Part shown: positions 50,001-63,879 of the stretch, piece by piece
Layout of the letters: each line of letters begins with the position of its first letter
Numbering within the stretch: the first letter of the stretch is position 1
NCBI GenBank assembly: GCA_037039925.1
Contig: JAXRKP010000011.1
Coordinates: forward strand, 179,501-243,500
Reading direction: 5' to 3'
Length of the DNA: 64,000 nucleotides
From: Doris montereyensis
Lineage: Eukaryota; Mollusca; Gastropoda; Nudibranchia; Dorididae
Program-made: the position numbers and the translations under genes
The notes under the pieces: generated by a model
The model's database searches: none
What the model was told of the DNA's origin: nothing
What the model saw: the letters and a program-made list of their open reading frames with translations, nothing else

Positions 50001-53000
50001 GATGAAGACTTTCTCGCGTTTTGATGGACAGAAAGTTCCAAGTTAAGAGAGGCTGAAATAGAGAAGGTGCATTCAGAGAATTTTGTCTTGCAATAGAATT
50101 TGAGGATTTCAGATTGTGAGACGGAAAGTAAGAATTCAAGAGGGAAGTAAGGTTTACCGGTGCCAAATTGTGAAAACATTTGAAGACTGGATATGCTATC
50201 TCGAACTCAATCAGGATGATTGCTCTGTCTTACGGTTTTTGTTTTTGAAAATTTCAGCAATTGCCGTTTATGCAGACAGACTTCCAATTTCTGCTACGTA
50301 GCAGTCCACCCATTGAAGATGCTAATTTTCGGGCTCTGGTCAAAACCTTTGGCAGTGTTTTTGCATTTCAGTAAGTGACATTTTAAGTTTCTGGTTATGA
50401 ATTGTACTAAAGCCTGATTAAATCAATCGAAAAGAGCAGGCCATTCTACCCGCCACTCTGGCAAAATTGAATTCCTACCAAAGGCTTGTTTAGAAATACC
50501 CCTAAAACCTCTTGTACCTCAGACTTATTGACCAGTTAAATAATCCAAATATGTTGAAGAGGTAAAGATCAAAGAGGAAGGAGGTGTGGCTGGGCATCCA
50601 TACTTTCCTCAGTATAAAATTAGCCCCCAGGTGTAGCAGTGACAACAACTGTTACAGGATTGTCAATATCAATATTGACGTAAAAGGCTATATGATATCT
50701 TACGGTTAGGCCTGTGATAATGTTACCGAGTCTTTAGAAAGGGCAATAATTCATCCTGAATAAATGATCATATCCATTATCTCATAAAATTCAGGCACTG
50801 AAGAAGAAAATGATCCTCATCCTTAGAGCCCTCACCCCCAAGCAACCTTAACATCATTTGTATCTCCACCGCTCTCAGTAGTACCTTCACTGTCCTCTCT
50901 TGCATCACTAGATCATATCTAGATTTATGACCGTTCAAAATCTCTTTCATTTATTTGTTTCTCAGATTTTTCTTTAAACAACAATTGAACACATCTGAAA
51001 GTCTGTTTTTAACAGAGGAATTTCAAGAGGTCTGAGTGTGATTAGTGTGAAATTGATTTCGTTATCATCATTATGTCTTGTCCACAGACCACCAACAAGA
51101 GCTCTGCAGCAATCTTTGTCTTGTGTTATCTTTTCCACATCTCCCCTGCCCCCTCCATCATAATTTATTTTATCGTCTTCCCCATTTCCTGTATTCCTGT
51201 GGGCAGTTGGCGTGTGTTGCTGGTAGGTCCTATTTCTTTCCTTTCAGTCTTTCAATTGTCTTTGCTTTCGGCGGTTTCCTCTTAATTCACCCTGAGATCA
51301 CCACATATGGGTGGGTTGTTTGCTGCGTGCTGCTAATTTATCCTGCTTCTTTCCTTTCACTCTTTCACTTATCTTTCATCTTGCGGTTTTCTCTCAATTC
51401 ACCCTGAGATCACTGCATACAATGGATAGGGTAAATTCCAATCAAACTCGTGGTCCTGCAGGTTCCATATTAATGCCTATCAGATGATACTCAAAGCGTG
51501 TTGTATCCACCACGATTGTCCTTTCCTTACATCATCTAAAATCATGATTTGCCATGGCATCAGTTGTCATACAGTAGAGTGAAGGGAATGCAAAAAATTG
51601 ATTTAAAAAGTGTATTTGTCGTAAATAGAATGATTGGTGATAGTAAGCGGTGTTGTATTGCCTTATAAACGGTGATTGAGGATTGTAATATCAGCCAAGG
51701 AGTAGATGTGTCCCTTGACAACCAAGCCTGTGTTTGTGCTACCCGTCAGTCATAGTGTGTTAGCTTTGTGAAATACACACAAATTATATCCTTGTGATCT
51801 AGATGTGTTTAATTACGTTTATTTCTCTGAGTTTTTCTTTTAAATCATCAAGCATAAGTGAGCACTGTATTGTTTGAAGATTCATTACGTTGTGAAGCAA
51901 TGATGAATGATATAAAGTTTTAATGCATATTGAAGCATATACAAATTTATGCTGTTTATAAAGGGTGACTTTTGATATTACAATGTTACTGTCATTTCAG
52001 GAAGGAAAAACAAGTTTTGTTTGATAAAAAAAACTTAATTTTTTTATGAAAAACTTTTAATTTGCAATTGAAAACCAAGATAGATTTTTGATAGCCAGAT
52101 GAATACACATTCAGATTGATACGTTTTAAATAGCTTCCACGCTGTTTATTTTAATTTAAAATTTTTTTTTTTTGTTCAAATCATTTTCAGTGGTTCACCT
52201 ATTGACAATTGGCACTCGATTCTACGTAAAGGACTAATCGTTGCAAGTGGAACAGAAATGCAGGTGAATTTGAAATGTTGTGACATATTTTCTTTCCTTA
52301 AGAAGTAACTCAGTCTAATTTTATCAGACAACATTTTCATATATAACAATTAATTTTACATGACCAGGGACTTGTAACTTGATGCTCCTAAGTAACCCTC
52401 ATGATTTTAAAACGTTTTTTAGCGTTTTACTATACTTGGAGGTTTTTATCCCATTTTAAGCTGCAAAATAGAAATTTATTAGCTAAAACTTTGAAACAAG
52501 ACCATGATCTGAAAAAATCATATTTCTTATTGACTTTTGCAAATCTGCCTGAAAGTGTTGTAGAGAAACCATAGAATTGTGACTTTGTAACCAAGACGAC
52601 ACTGATTCAAAACCCTTAGCTGGCCCAGGTGTTTTTTCACAGCGGTGTACTCTTAGGAAAGGTACTTCACTCTGAACTCACGTGGTTCAGGTGTGAATGA
52701 GTACCTAGCTATAGGTAAAGTGATGTCTTCTTAATGGGTTCATGGGAGGTGCCTTACAGGCTTCAGTACCGTATGCTCCCCAGTGAGTTGAGGACTTTGG
52801 ATGAAATGGCCTGCTGGGGGATAAGTGTGCAGTCGGTGAGCCTGCATAGTGTGGGGATGCAGACTATAAATCCATCTTTTGAATCTCCATGGACAGAAAA
52901 CAATAAATGTCTGCTTTATCGTAGGTTTTAAAAACAATTAATACTTTTGAAATCAAAGGGATAAGCGGTTGGAGTGGAGAAAAACATTTTCTTTAAGAAT

Positions 53001-56000
53001 ATAAAGGTAGGTATTTGGAGATTTGAGGAAGGGAAATTTCAAACCTGTTGTCAATATTTAAAACTGTCTCTTTTTTTATTTTAAAAAATCCCAACAAAAT
53101 GTTTTTAATTCTTTGAAGCATAATGTTTGTAAAAAGTGGTTGCTTTTTATCTCATTTGTCAATGATTTTATCTCATGTTCTAGTTGCATGGTGCTGCTTG
53201 TGGCAAGGGCATATATCTGAGTCCAAATCTCCAAACTGCATTGAACTACTGCATAGTTCAGAGACTTCCATTGACAAAGCAAGTATGTTTGAATATGTAA
53301 TAAAATATATATATAAGAATATTTTTAAAATTACAGACGATTTGCAGATTTAAATGTAAATGTTTTTACATAACGTAACTTATGTATCGTTTGATGTAAA
53401 AATCTGTGCTATAGTTTATATAAGAGGTTGATTGACACTTAGAAAGATAGATAGGCAGATAGATAGATACATAGACAGGCAAGCTGGCCTGGATTGGCGA
53501 GTTTGGGACTGAAATGTTGATTTTCTGTTCTTTGCATATTTGATGGCAGAGAAATGTCCATATGACGTATAATTATTTTGTTACAAAATATTTCGTAGGC
53601 GAGGTAGGTTTAAAATAGTCAGAATTTAGACGTCAATTACCCTAACAATGACGCCACAAACTTTTCAATGATATAGGATGACTATAGTTTGGCAGTTACT
53701 CATATATATATACTAAAATCAAAAACCCTAATTCAAAAGCAAAAAAAATAGTTTGTAATATGGGTGCATGGAATTTGTCTAATTTGAAAAAACATTCCCT
53801 TCAGACTTTTAAGATTGCCAATGGCCCATTAAAATAGTGTTGTTGTTTTGTTTTGTACCGTTGTGTATTTTATCTGGCCTTATGTTCCACCCTGGCACGA
53901 TGCGAACTAAATTTGTTTGTTTTTAAAAAAAACTTTTTTTTTTTTTTTTTAAAATATAAAAACTTTACAAGCCGCTCTAATCAGCAGTCAAAGGTAGTGG
54001 CACTTTGTTCACAATAGACAACGCAATCCATTCGTGTTTGCATAGAGGTGTCTGGACGGCTATACACGGTAACGAGGTGTGAAATCGAGAATATCAATTT
54101 GGTTGTCTCCCTTTAATGACCAGCCACTTCTTCTTCAATTGTCTCAAGACACTGACTCACATGATTTATAATGGTAATGATTGGTTATGACCCAACAGCA
54201 CGAACGTCGATCTAGCAATGAAGTGGGTGGAGCCAGTAATGTAAGGCTGTACCTAATGGTCATTATGGACAGGTTTTGATGGCGATCGGTCAGTCAAATA
54301 AAGTGGCTAGGTCACATTGGAAATGTGGTCTCTATGGAGAGAGACAAAATATAGAAAAAAAGCAAGGAGTCGATTGCCAGCGGTTGTTAAGGCAGGTGCT
54401 TGTTCTGGACAGGTGGTCGTTAGGGCAGGTTGGACTATAGAAATAAGCAAATGAAATTCAGTACCGGTAATGTAAGTAGAATTTATCACAGCTATGGAAG
54501 TGTTGTGATGATGCAGTACTTTCTGTTTTATCATTTTACAGGTAAGAAGTGCATACAGTATAAAAAACTGCATAACATTGTGTGAAGGTAAGACTTTCTT
54601 ATAGCATATTTATTTTTATGAAGAATGGAATGTTTTGATGTTTTGGCTAACTGTTTGACGTGATAAAATACGTTCTACGACAGAGTTGGTTTGTGTTGTA
54701 AAATATTAAGAACTTGTATATGAATTTGTGACTCGGATTGGGTGCTCAACCTTATAATTTTAGACACTTCACATTTCATGCCAGACAAACCATTGTCATT
54801 ATTCAAATCCATTATGGATTCCTCGTGGGAAGGTTTTTTTATTGGTCAAGAGATAAGGAAATGTTTGAACTAAGCATACTTTTATTATATAAAACATAGT
54901 GAATTAATCTAATCTAAACTGCTAAAAGTAAAGTTCCTTAGGGCCCATAGAGCCAGAGCGTATCCCAGTTTATATAGCATGAAGCAGAACAGGGGATAAT
55001 AATCACCTCCTGGACAGGACGCTAGTCTGACGCAGGTTTTAAGTTCCAAGCTAGTGCTTGTACCCATTTGCACCTGAGTTGAGTGGAGGAAATGCGTATT
55101 GAGTGTTTTTCCCAAGAAACACAACACTAGGCCTAGCTTTGCCAAATTCGAACCTCGGATCTCATGATCCCCAGTCTGGCAGCCTAGCCACTCAGCCACC
55201 AACACCCCCTGTAGTCCTGTAAGAAATGAAGAAAAAAGTTCACAGATCTCTTTCAATAAATTATAATTGTGCATGTTGTAGATTCCACAGCTGTTTGAAT
55301 GGTTGTCAAGGCAAAGTTCAGAGGTCTCACTCGTGCATCACCTTACCACTTTTCATGGACACTAGACCAACGAATATTGAAAGTCGGATCTACTAAAAAT
55401 AAAAATGAATAGAGCAACGATATTTGAAAATCTTGCACTCCCCTTAAATCTCTTTATAGATCTTTTAGTTGTATAAAAGGCACACATTTTTGAAATTGGA
55501 TAAATCAATAGATCTATAATCATTTCAGTGGTAAAGTGTAAAACAGACCAACATTATTTATGTAAGTTGACTCTATCTTGTCATTACAAATGTTAATGAA
55601 TGGCATCATTCACTTCTTCATGTCATCAAGCTGTGATTTGTTCTATCTGTGTTTCTAAGTTATGCCTATGTTACCAATATGTGATTATTGATGTTGAATT
55701 GAGTGTTTGATTACCTTCCTTCCCTAAAAAGCGCTATAAAACTTTGATTTAATTGAAAAGACAAATCATGTCAAGTACCCCTGTCATTTTCATCTTATAA
55801 TCCAGTGGTCAACTCACCTGACATCATGAGGGTTGGGGATAAATGGGTCTGCCCACAGAGTAAATTTGTCTGCACTCGATTCATTTTCGGGTAAGTAATT
55901 TGAATGATTGGGGCATTGTATCACTATCACAACCAAAATGCCTAAGAGCTAAATGAGATGCATGTATGAAGGTTATGAGTTTCCTTTAAAATCTATTTAT

Positions 56001-56965
56001 AGGATCAAATGAAAATGTCTGAAAATACCAGCGAGTCTTGAAAAGAATCGGAAACGTAATGAATGGGCATGGAAAGATGTTGGGTCTGGTATAGAAAGTA
56101 TTGCCTGAGCTTAGGCGGTAAGCACTTGTGAAAGCAATAAAACAGGAGGGCCTACTGTTTCTTCCATTGTGAGTTATGTTGGCTATAAACAATGGATTCA
56201 ATCATAGACTTAGTGAACTCAAAGACTCCTGAACATTTTCTGTAGTATTATCATTGGCCCATCATTTTATTTAGTTGTGAGGGTGAAAACAAATAAATGT
56301 CATTCATTGAAACTCCATTAAAATTTGTTACAGCCAGTCATGCCCATATTGAACTGACTGAAGCATGTCTTGATTTCATGCAGCTTTGTTGATTATTTAC
56401 ACATATTTCATTTGATGAACGAATATCCAATAATGACAGCAAAATATTTTAGTAGATTTACATGTAAGCTTTATAGAGGAAAGCTGGTCATATGTGTTAA
56501 AAGATTGTAAAGGAGAAAAGACCATGACCATATTTGCTCAACACCCCGATAGGCGAGTTTCGCAGTCTTTGTAGTGCAGAAGTTGTGCTCATAAGTGAGA
56601 TTAGCAGTTTTAGGGTTAATGCAAAGGAGATGCCAGTACAGCATAACTCATCTATATGACCCCACGTTGCATTGAACTCAATGGTGTAACTTGATATCAC
56701 TGATTTCTGGTCCTACAGAAAATACAAATGAAAGTGAAAGACTATGCCCATTTTGAACAGGACCACTTGAGTATTAAATAATAATAATATTAAACATTTC
56801 TATGGGACCACATCTCAACGTTATAATATTATCAATGTCATATTGTCCGTCATTCAAATATTCTTTTATTCACATTTCAGGTATAGAACCCTGAAGCTTG
56901 CAAACGGCGAGGTAAATGTAATGCAGAAACAGTATATTAAAATGATCAAGGCCGCTCTTGAATGA
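38070..56965 (+). CDS. PARP6: PARP6/PARP8-type mono-ADP-ribosyltransferase, 18 coding exons
   Basis: Coding exons: 38070-38123, 39015-39120, 40441-40501, 41656-41746, 42624-42681, 43345-43437, 44092-44197, 44880-44978, 46552-46644, 47431-47556, 48277-48410, 49728-49776, 50258-50370, 52191-52263, 53184-53282, 54542-54587, 55806-55890, 56881-56965. Phases agree throughout; about 522 residues (vertebrate PARP6 is ~630). Acidic start MSMSSHSSESDDPEDYYD; a Cys cluster CPICDE...VVCDKALC (residues ~205-231) as in PARP6/8; IISSNRSHIVTLP; catalytic domain from ~375 with AFHGSPIDNWHSILRKGL (NAD-binding His ~394) and GKGIYLSP (Tyr ~429), then ITLCE and CTRFIFG. No Glu is evident at the third triad position, consistent with mono-ADP-ribosylation. 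The Lys/Ser-rich linker of vertebrates is nearly absent. Exon 2 needs two single-base corrections. PARP6 versus PARP8 cannot be separated here; the two vertebrate genes probably share this orthologue. Confidence 0.9.
39590..39880 (-). mobile_element. SINE family C
   Basis: The tRNA-like head is at the right end when read on the minus strand (a 'ggtgaccaaatggttaggtg'-type A box, then 'gggttcgaatcatgg' B box). The body has 'gtgataataatcacctcctgg' in part and 'tatcccggtttctata'. It lies in PARP intron 2. Confidence 0.75.
40457..40606 (+). repeat. tandem duplication of PARP exon 3 end, donor and downstream intron
   Basis: A 74-77 bp unit occurs twice. Copy 1 starts at 40457 inside exon 3 and runs through its donor (GT at 40502) to 'gatggttct'. 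Copy 2 starts at 40531 and repeats the exon end ('ctgatggttgacattagc'), a GGTATGG donor and 'gatggttct'. Copy 2 has no acceptor of its own beyond 'tttag' at 40516-40520 and carries substitutions (e.g. TAA in the exon frame), so it is probably inert. Confidence 0.8.
41032..41270 (+). mobile_element. tRNA-derived SINE, family B
   Basis: The head 'gcgccagtagctcagtcggt' carries a clear A box, with 'ggtcgattccc' as B box. The body 'cttcctgtcgac' ... 'tagaaaaatcag' is shared with 61655-61850. It lies in PARP intron 3. Confidence 0.8.
42428..43085 (+). mobile_element. two copies of dispersed repeat family D
   Basis: Copies at 42428-42560 and 42970-43085 share 'ctttcactctt', a 'tcttgc' / 'cttgtt' block, an 'aattcatc/ttaccctgagatc' block and 'atggtggat' ... 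'aatgaaacaa'. Further copies lie at 40335-40395 (end only) and 51190-51455 (two in tandem). They flank PARP exon 5 (42624-42681). Confidence 0.55.
43611..43690 (+). mobile_element. SINE family A, head only
   Basis: tRNA-like 'gggggactcggtgatccaga' and B box 'gggttcaagccc'. The tail is missing. It lies in PARP intron 6. Confidence 0.65.
45110..45245 (+). mobile_element. SINE family C, head and proximal body
   Basis: In plus orientation 'gtggctgagggactgcccga' and 'tcgggttcggaatt' form the tRNA-like head, followed by 'gtgttccttgggaaagacac'. It abuts repeat R1. It lies in PARP intron 8. Confidence 0.7.
45246..46290. mobile_element. dispersed repeat family R1, longest copy
   Basis: 45246-45425 is matched by 53485-53645, and 45480-46290 by 4390-5165. 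It ends in a C-run. It lies in PARP intron 8. The minus strand holds the short Cys-Cys-Glu-Asn-Arg frame described for copy 1. Confidence 0.65.
46940..47005 (+). repeat. retroposon 3' tail ending in (ATT)n
   Basis: 'cactctataaatgaattatt' ending, like 3450-3640. Confidence 0.45.
48480..48770. mobile_element. degraded SINE-C fragment plus LINE-tail-like sequence
   Basis: 48480-48590 recalls the SINE C body ('ccaggtttctatgggg'). 48618-48700 has 'aagggaaatttgtcttgg', a phrase common in metazoan LINE 3' ends. It lies in PARP intron 11. Confidence 0.35.
48958..49776 (+). repeat. 14-copy, 59-bp tandem array of a PARP 3' splice site plus exon start
   Basis: Units start near 48958, 49017, 49076, 49135 and so on every ~59 bases. 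Each unit is ~22 bases of intron end (tctcatgttatctttttaaacag-type; pyrimidine tract and AG) plus ~37 bases of the start of PARP exon 12 (coding IIS-NRSHIVTL). The 14th copy (acceptor AG 49726-49727) alone continues into PKHK and a GTGAG donor, so it is the real exon. AG is kept in most decoys; copies 6, 10 and 13 have AAG or AAAG instead. Confidence 0.93.
49950..50170 (-). mobile_element. LINE 3'-end remnant (CR1/L2-like)
   Basis: Two overlapping minus-strand frames together show the usual ORF2 C-terminal pattern: YFPSHNLKSSNS, then FSISASLNLELSVHQNARKS. It is frameshifted and short. It lies in PARP intron 12. Confidence 0.5.
50371..52190 (+). other. PARP intron 13
   Basis: Holds two tandem copies of repeat family D (51190-51455). 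The rest is unassigned AT-rich sequence. Confidence 0.5.
53485..53760. mobile_element. repeat family R1, internally deleted copy
   Basis: 53485-53645 follows 45240-45425, then joins directly to sequence matching 46160-46260 ('acaaacttttcaatgatata'). About 735 bp present in the 45-kb copy are missing. It lies in PARP intron 15. Confidence 0.7.
54930..55212 (-). mobile_element. SINE family C, near full length
   Basis: Read on the minus strand it starts with 'ggtgttggtggctgagtggc' and B box 'gaggttcgaattt', then the shared body with 'gcacaaatgggtacaagcac'-type sequence. It lies in PARP intron 16. Confidence 0.75.
55990..56390 (+). mobile_element. dispersed repeat family E, copy 2
   Basis: Collinear with 8330-8735. 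It lies in PARP intron 17. Confidence 0.6.
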
Positions 56966-57234
56966 CTGGAACCTCAAGCTGAGCAGTTTTGCCCATGGTG
57001 CAGTTTTAATGTCCTAAAATATTGGCAATCATACATGTTTTTAAATGGTAAAGCATCTACTTTTTAAATGGTTCGTGGTTGCAAGCTGTTTTATCCACAT
57101 TTTTTCCCTTTTTGTTTTGTTTGTTATAATGTCCATTCAGAATGGATGCGTGTGTGAAAAATTGTGAAATGTTTTTCTCACATGTAAATTTTGGTCAAGT
57201 GATAACATTTTGTCTTGACAAGACTTTTAAGAAT

Positions 57235-57660
57235 GCTCTTTTAGGAAGCATTTAGATCGTGTAAATTTAAGAAGATGGCTCTTTGAGGAGGCATTTAGGT
57301 TGTGTAGATTTAAGAAGATGGCTCTTTGAGGAGGCATTTAGGTTGTGTAAATTTAAGAAGATGGCTCTTTGTCTTTGAGGAGGCATTTAGGTTGTGTAGA
57401 TTTAAGAAGATGGCTCTTCGAGGAGGCATTTAGGTTGTGTAAATTTAAGAAGATGGCTCTTTGAGGAAGCATTTAGGTTGGTGTAGATATAAGAAGATGG
57501 CTCTTTGAGGAAGCATTTAGGTTGTGTTGTGAAAATTTAAGAAGATGGCTCTTTGAGGAAGCATTTAGGTTGTGTGGATTTAAGAAGACGGCTCTTTGAG
57601 GAAGCGTTTAGGTTGTTTAGACTTTAAATAATCATGTTTTGAGGAAGCATTTAGCTTGCC
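57235..57660 (+). repeat. ~43-bp minisatellite, about 10 copies, in PARP 3' region
   Basis: The unit contains 'aagaagatggctctttgagg' then 'aagcatttaggttgtgtaga'. The first and last copies are most divergent. It starts 270 bases after the PARP stop and, if the poly(A) signal at 58147 is used, lies within the 3' UTR. Confidence 0.9.
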
Positions 57661-58184
57661 AAGACTTAAAACCATTACTTTTTAAGGCATCATTTAATCA
57701 GGGTTTTTTTGTGAAGAAAGATCAAACTTTTTACATGGGGAAACTTTAAAAAGTTTTCATTTATTTTCAATTAAGGTGTCATGGAAAGGGAAAGGTTCCC
57801 CATCAACCATACCCCATTCGAAAATTGGGAAGTAAAAGTGAATTTTTCTTCTTCTTTGAAATCTTGGTTCCGTTCATCATCTTTAACGGCAGCTGAATTT
57901 TGAAATTTGGGGCAGAAATACTCTAGATATTATCATTTTTATATGCCCTTGTAGAATCAGTCTGCAATAGTAAAAAACATGACAAGTATATGTAAATGTT
58001 TTTTTAGACCCTCTTTTTATTTATGTCGTCAATTTGCTTGATTTTCAAAACAAGTACATGTGATGTAGGTATATCTTGGCCATGATGATTTTAAGAGGGA
58101 AAAACAGACATAAGCAAATGCATAAGAAAAGAGCCAAGAACAAACAAATAAATAGATTCGGCATATGATTTATTTAGTAATAAC
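57661..58184 (+). other. PARP 3' UTR / flank
   Basis: AT-rich. AATAAA at 58147-58152 is the first canonical poly(A) signal after the stop that I found. Confidence 0.4.
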
Positions 58185-59541
58185 ACTGAATGGCGGATCA
58201 ACCATGGAATGCTCAAACTATAGAGGGATATCACTACTTAGCGTACCAGGAAAAGTGTATGCCAGGATTCTGGAAATGAGACTAAAGAAAAGAGTAGAGG
58301 ATCAGATTGAAAAACACCAGAGTGGATTAAGACCAGGAAGAAGTGTACAAGATCACATATTTACAATTAGACAAATAATAGAAAAATTCCTTGAGAGAAA
58401 CATTGACTTGCACCTGTGTTTTATTGACTTAGAAAAGGCATTTGACACTGTGAGGAGGGACGAACTATGGCATTCCTTAAAAGAACACAACGTAGAGCAA
58501 AATTTAATAGAAGCCATTAAAAGTTTTTACAATAAACCAACATGTTAAGTGAGAGTACCTGGAAAAGTATCTGAGGAATTTGATGTAGATATAGGAGTAA
58601 GACAAGGTTGTATCCTAAGTCTTCTTTTCTTTATCATATTTATGGATTCAGTCGCAAAGACATACTCAAACATGAAGAAAATGAATGTAGGTATGTGGAA
58701 GCTCAGACCAGTAAATGTATCAATGCTTTCATTTGCTGATGATTTAGTTCTGTTTGGGAAATCGGAAAGGGACCTCCAGTCAAATATCAACATAATGAAT
58801 AATGAACTAAATAAAAGAGGAATGAGAGTAAATGCAAAGAAAACCAAAACAATGCTAGTAACTAGGGAAACTAAAACACAAAATCTTAACTTAGGCAGGG
58901 GAGAATTTAGAACAAGTTCAAAGCTACAATTATTTAGGATTAATGATTAACTCAGAGGGAAAACTAAGAGAAGAAATCAGCCAGAGAATCAAAAAGGCAA
59001 GTGCAATATACAACCATCTAGGAAAGGCATTTGTAGGTAAACAAGAATTGTCAACAAAAACCAAAATGGCAGTATACAACACAGTTTATTGTCCTACTCT
59101 CCTCTATGGCAGTGAAACCTGGACCTTAGACAACAGGGAATACAGAGTGCAGGCAGCCGAAATGAAATATCTAAGAAGAGTAGTAGGGAAAACTAAAAGA
59201 GGCAAAATCAGAAAAACAATAAGAGATCAAACCAAAGCAGATAACATAAAAACTAAGATAGAAATGAATCAACAGAGATGATTTGGGCATGTTAACAGAA
59301 TGAATGACACTAGAATAGCTAAATCAGTATACAGTGCTAAAACTCAAGGTAAAAAAGACCAAAAGGCAGACCTCGGAGAAAGTGGGAAGAAGATATAAAA
59401 GAGATATTACCGCAAAGAAATTTAACTTTCACGAAAGGAACCAGAAACTGTCAGGGCAGCCTGGAGAAAGATCATTTCGGGCATCTAAAACCCATACACC
59501 GGAAGGTAGAATGGGAACTGATAAAGAAAGAAAGAAAGACT
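58185..59541 (+). mobile_element. RTE-like LINE, best-preserved copy
   Basis: It begins inside reverse transcriptase (CSNYRGISLLSVPGK) and reads GRSVQDHIFTIRQ, CFIDLEKAFDTVRRDELWHS, a frame break at the stop 58545-58547, GVRQGCILS, SFADDLVLFGKSE, then TLLYGSETWTL, RRVVGKTKRGKIR and a Gly/Arg/Lys-rich tail. It ends in GAAA repeats (59523-59541). The endonuclease is missing (5' truncation). Three frame breaks make it inactive. Of the three copies it is closest to intact. Confidence 0.92.
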
Positions 59542-60260
59542 GAATGGCACTTATATAGTGCTTTACCTGATAAGAACTAGGTTCTAAGTGATTTACAATT
59601 GCAGTAGAACAATATATAATACATCCATTAGTACAATAATAAGATAAGATAAGATATGATACAACTTTATTGCCCAAAAGTGGCACATTGTTTTGGTGTT
59701 ACAATACCTTCAATATAATAATAAATACAACACAGTTTTACTATAAATAAATTATTTTACACACACAAACAGCATACACACATTTGAGCATTAGGAGATT
59801 AAAACACGTATAACATAACGACAAATGAATTAATATTTTTCTAATACATGTAAATGTAAACATAATAATAACAATAATAATATATGATAGTAATAATAAT
59901 AATAATAATAGTGGATATATTTATAATGCACAGCTCTCCCCCTCCCCCTCCCCCCTCCCCTTTTTTTTCTTCTTTAAAATTACACGGGTGAAAATATCAC
60001 ATTGAAATCATATGGAACACTGAACTCAAAATATTTATAAAACCTGTAAAGTCAATATTTATAATATGAACAATAACTTTATTTTTTTATATAAACCCCT
60101 TCAAGTCAATATATGAAGAAAAAACCCCAACTTAACATGAAACAAAACAAACCAAATACTTATAATGCCACCCGCCTCCTCTGTCCTTCCATCCCTCAGT
60201 CTTTCCCTCTGATAAAACACCCCCCCCTCCGCCCCCTTTCTTCCAATTCATTAGTTTTTG
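59542..60260. mobile_element. dispersed repeat with (AAGAT)n and (AAT)n; C-rich end
   Basis: 59640-59660 has AAGAT repeats leading to 'actttattgcccaaa', a LINE-tail-like phrase also at 62898-62930. 59975-60240 is matched by 63270-63500 ('tataaaacct', 'atatgaacaa' and a 'tcttccctc' block). Confidence 0.5.
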
Positions 60261-60792
60261 TTTATTCTGTTTTATCTTCTGTTGCTTCTTCTTTTTTGTT
60301 TGGATTAGGTGGTAAGTCTTTGAGGAGTGGCAGATTCATCAACGTCCGTATGCGATCTGGGATGTAGGGGTAAGAATTGCAGTGGCCATGTCGATTGGGG
60401 ATGTCTGAATCTCTGTATACGTGTACGTGAATGTTTGACAGTAGTTCTTTTTCAATATTGCACCATGCCTGTAAAGATAATTATGGAAGATGCTGATGAC
60501 AAGTGGAACAGTGTCAATAGTCATAATGGCGAAGATAAGTAGATGATTGCAGCATTGGTGATGATGATGCTCATAAATTAATGAAAATTGTGACAATGAT
60601 AGTATTGATGACAGAATTTTATACACGATTTTCTTTTTACAAATTGATCTTATCTTGTTGTATATAACATATTTTAGATCCAATAAAAAAAATTTATATT
60701 TATCCTTCATTGTTTTAATCATTTCAATTTCTCTTTGTGGTTTTTAATTCTTTGCCCTCTTTCTGTAATGTTTCACCTGATTGTTTTTAAAT

Positions 60793-60798
60793 TTTATT
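60793..60798 (-). promoter_or_regulatory. candidate poly(A) signal of the right-end gene
   Basis: AATAAA on the minus strand, about 275 bases past the stop codon at 61073-61075. Confidence 0.4.
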
Positions 60799-61072
60799 CA
60801 AATTTTCATTCACATTAAAAATAGTGAAAAGAAGGTACCACTATGAAATTTCATCATAGATGGTCTGTTCACAGAACAAGTTGTAGGGATTTTTCCTCAA
60901 TTTTACTTTCAACATTTTCCTTTGCATGAGTATTAAAAAAACAAGTTTGCATTATTTTTATGAGAATGCACCATTCACATTGTCAGTTATCAAAGGCAGC
61001 ACTGATGTGTTTTCTTGCAAGAAAGAATATTTACCTCTTCTCCAAGGACCTTTTCAAAAAGCTTTGACATCT

Positions 61073-63785
<2,713 letters not shown>

Positions 63786-63879
63786 CTGTAAAGAATTGAA
63801 AATGCACTTGAAGTCAAGCATGATGTGATACATTGTGTCTCACAGTAAAATTGACTTCCCAATTTACAAGCTGTACCTG

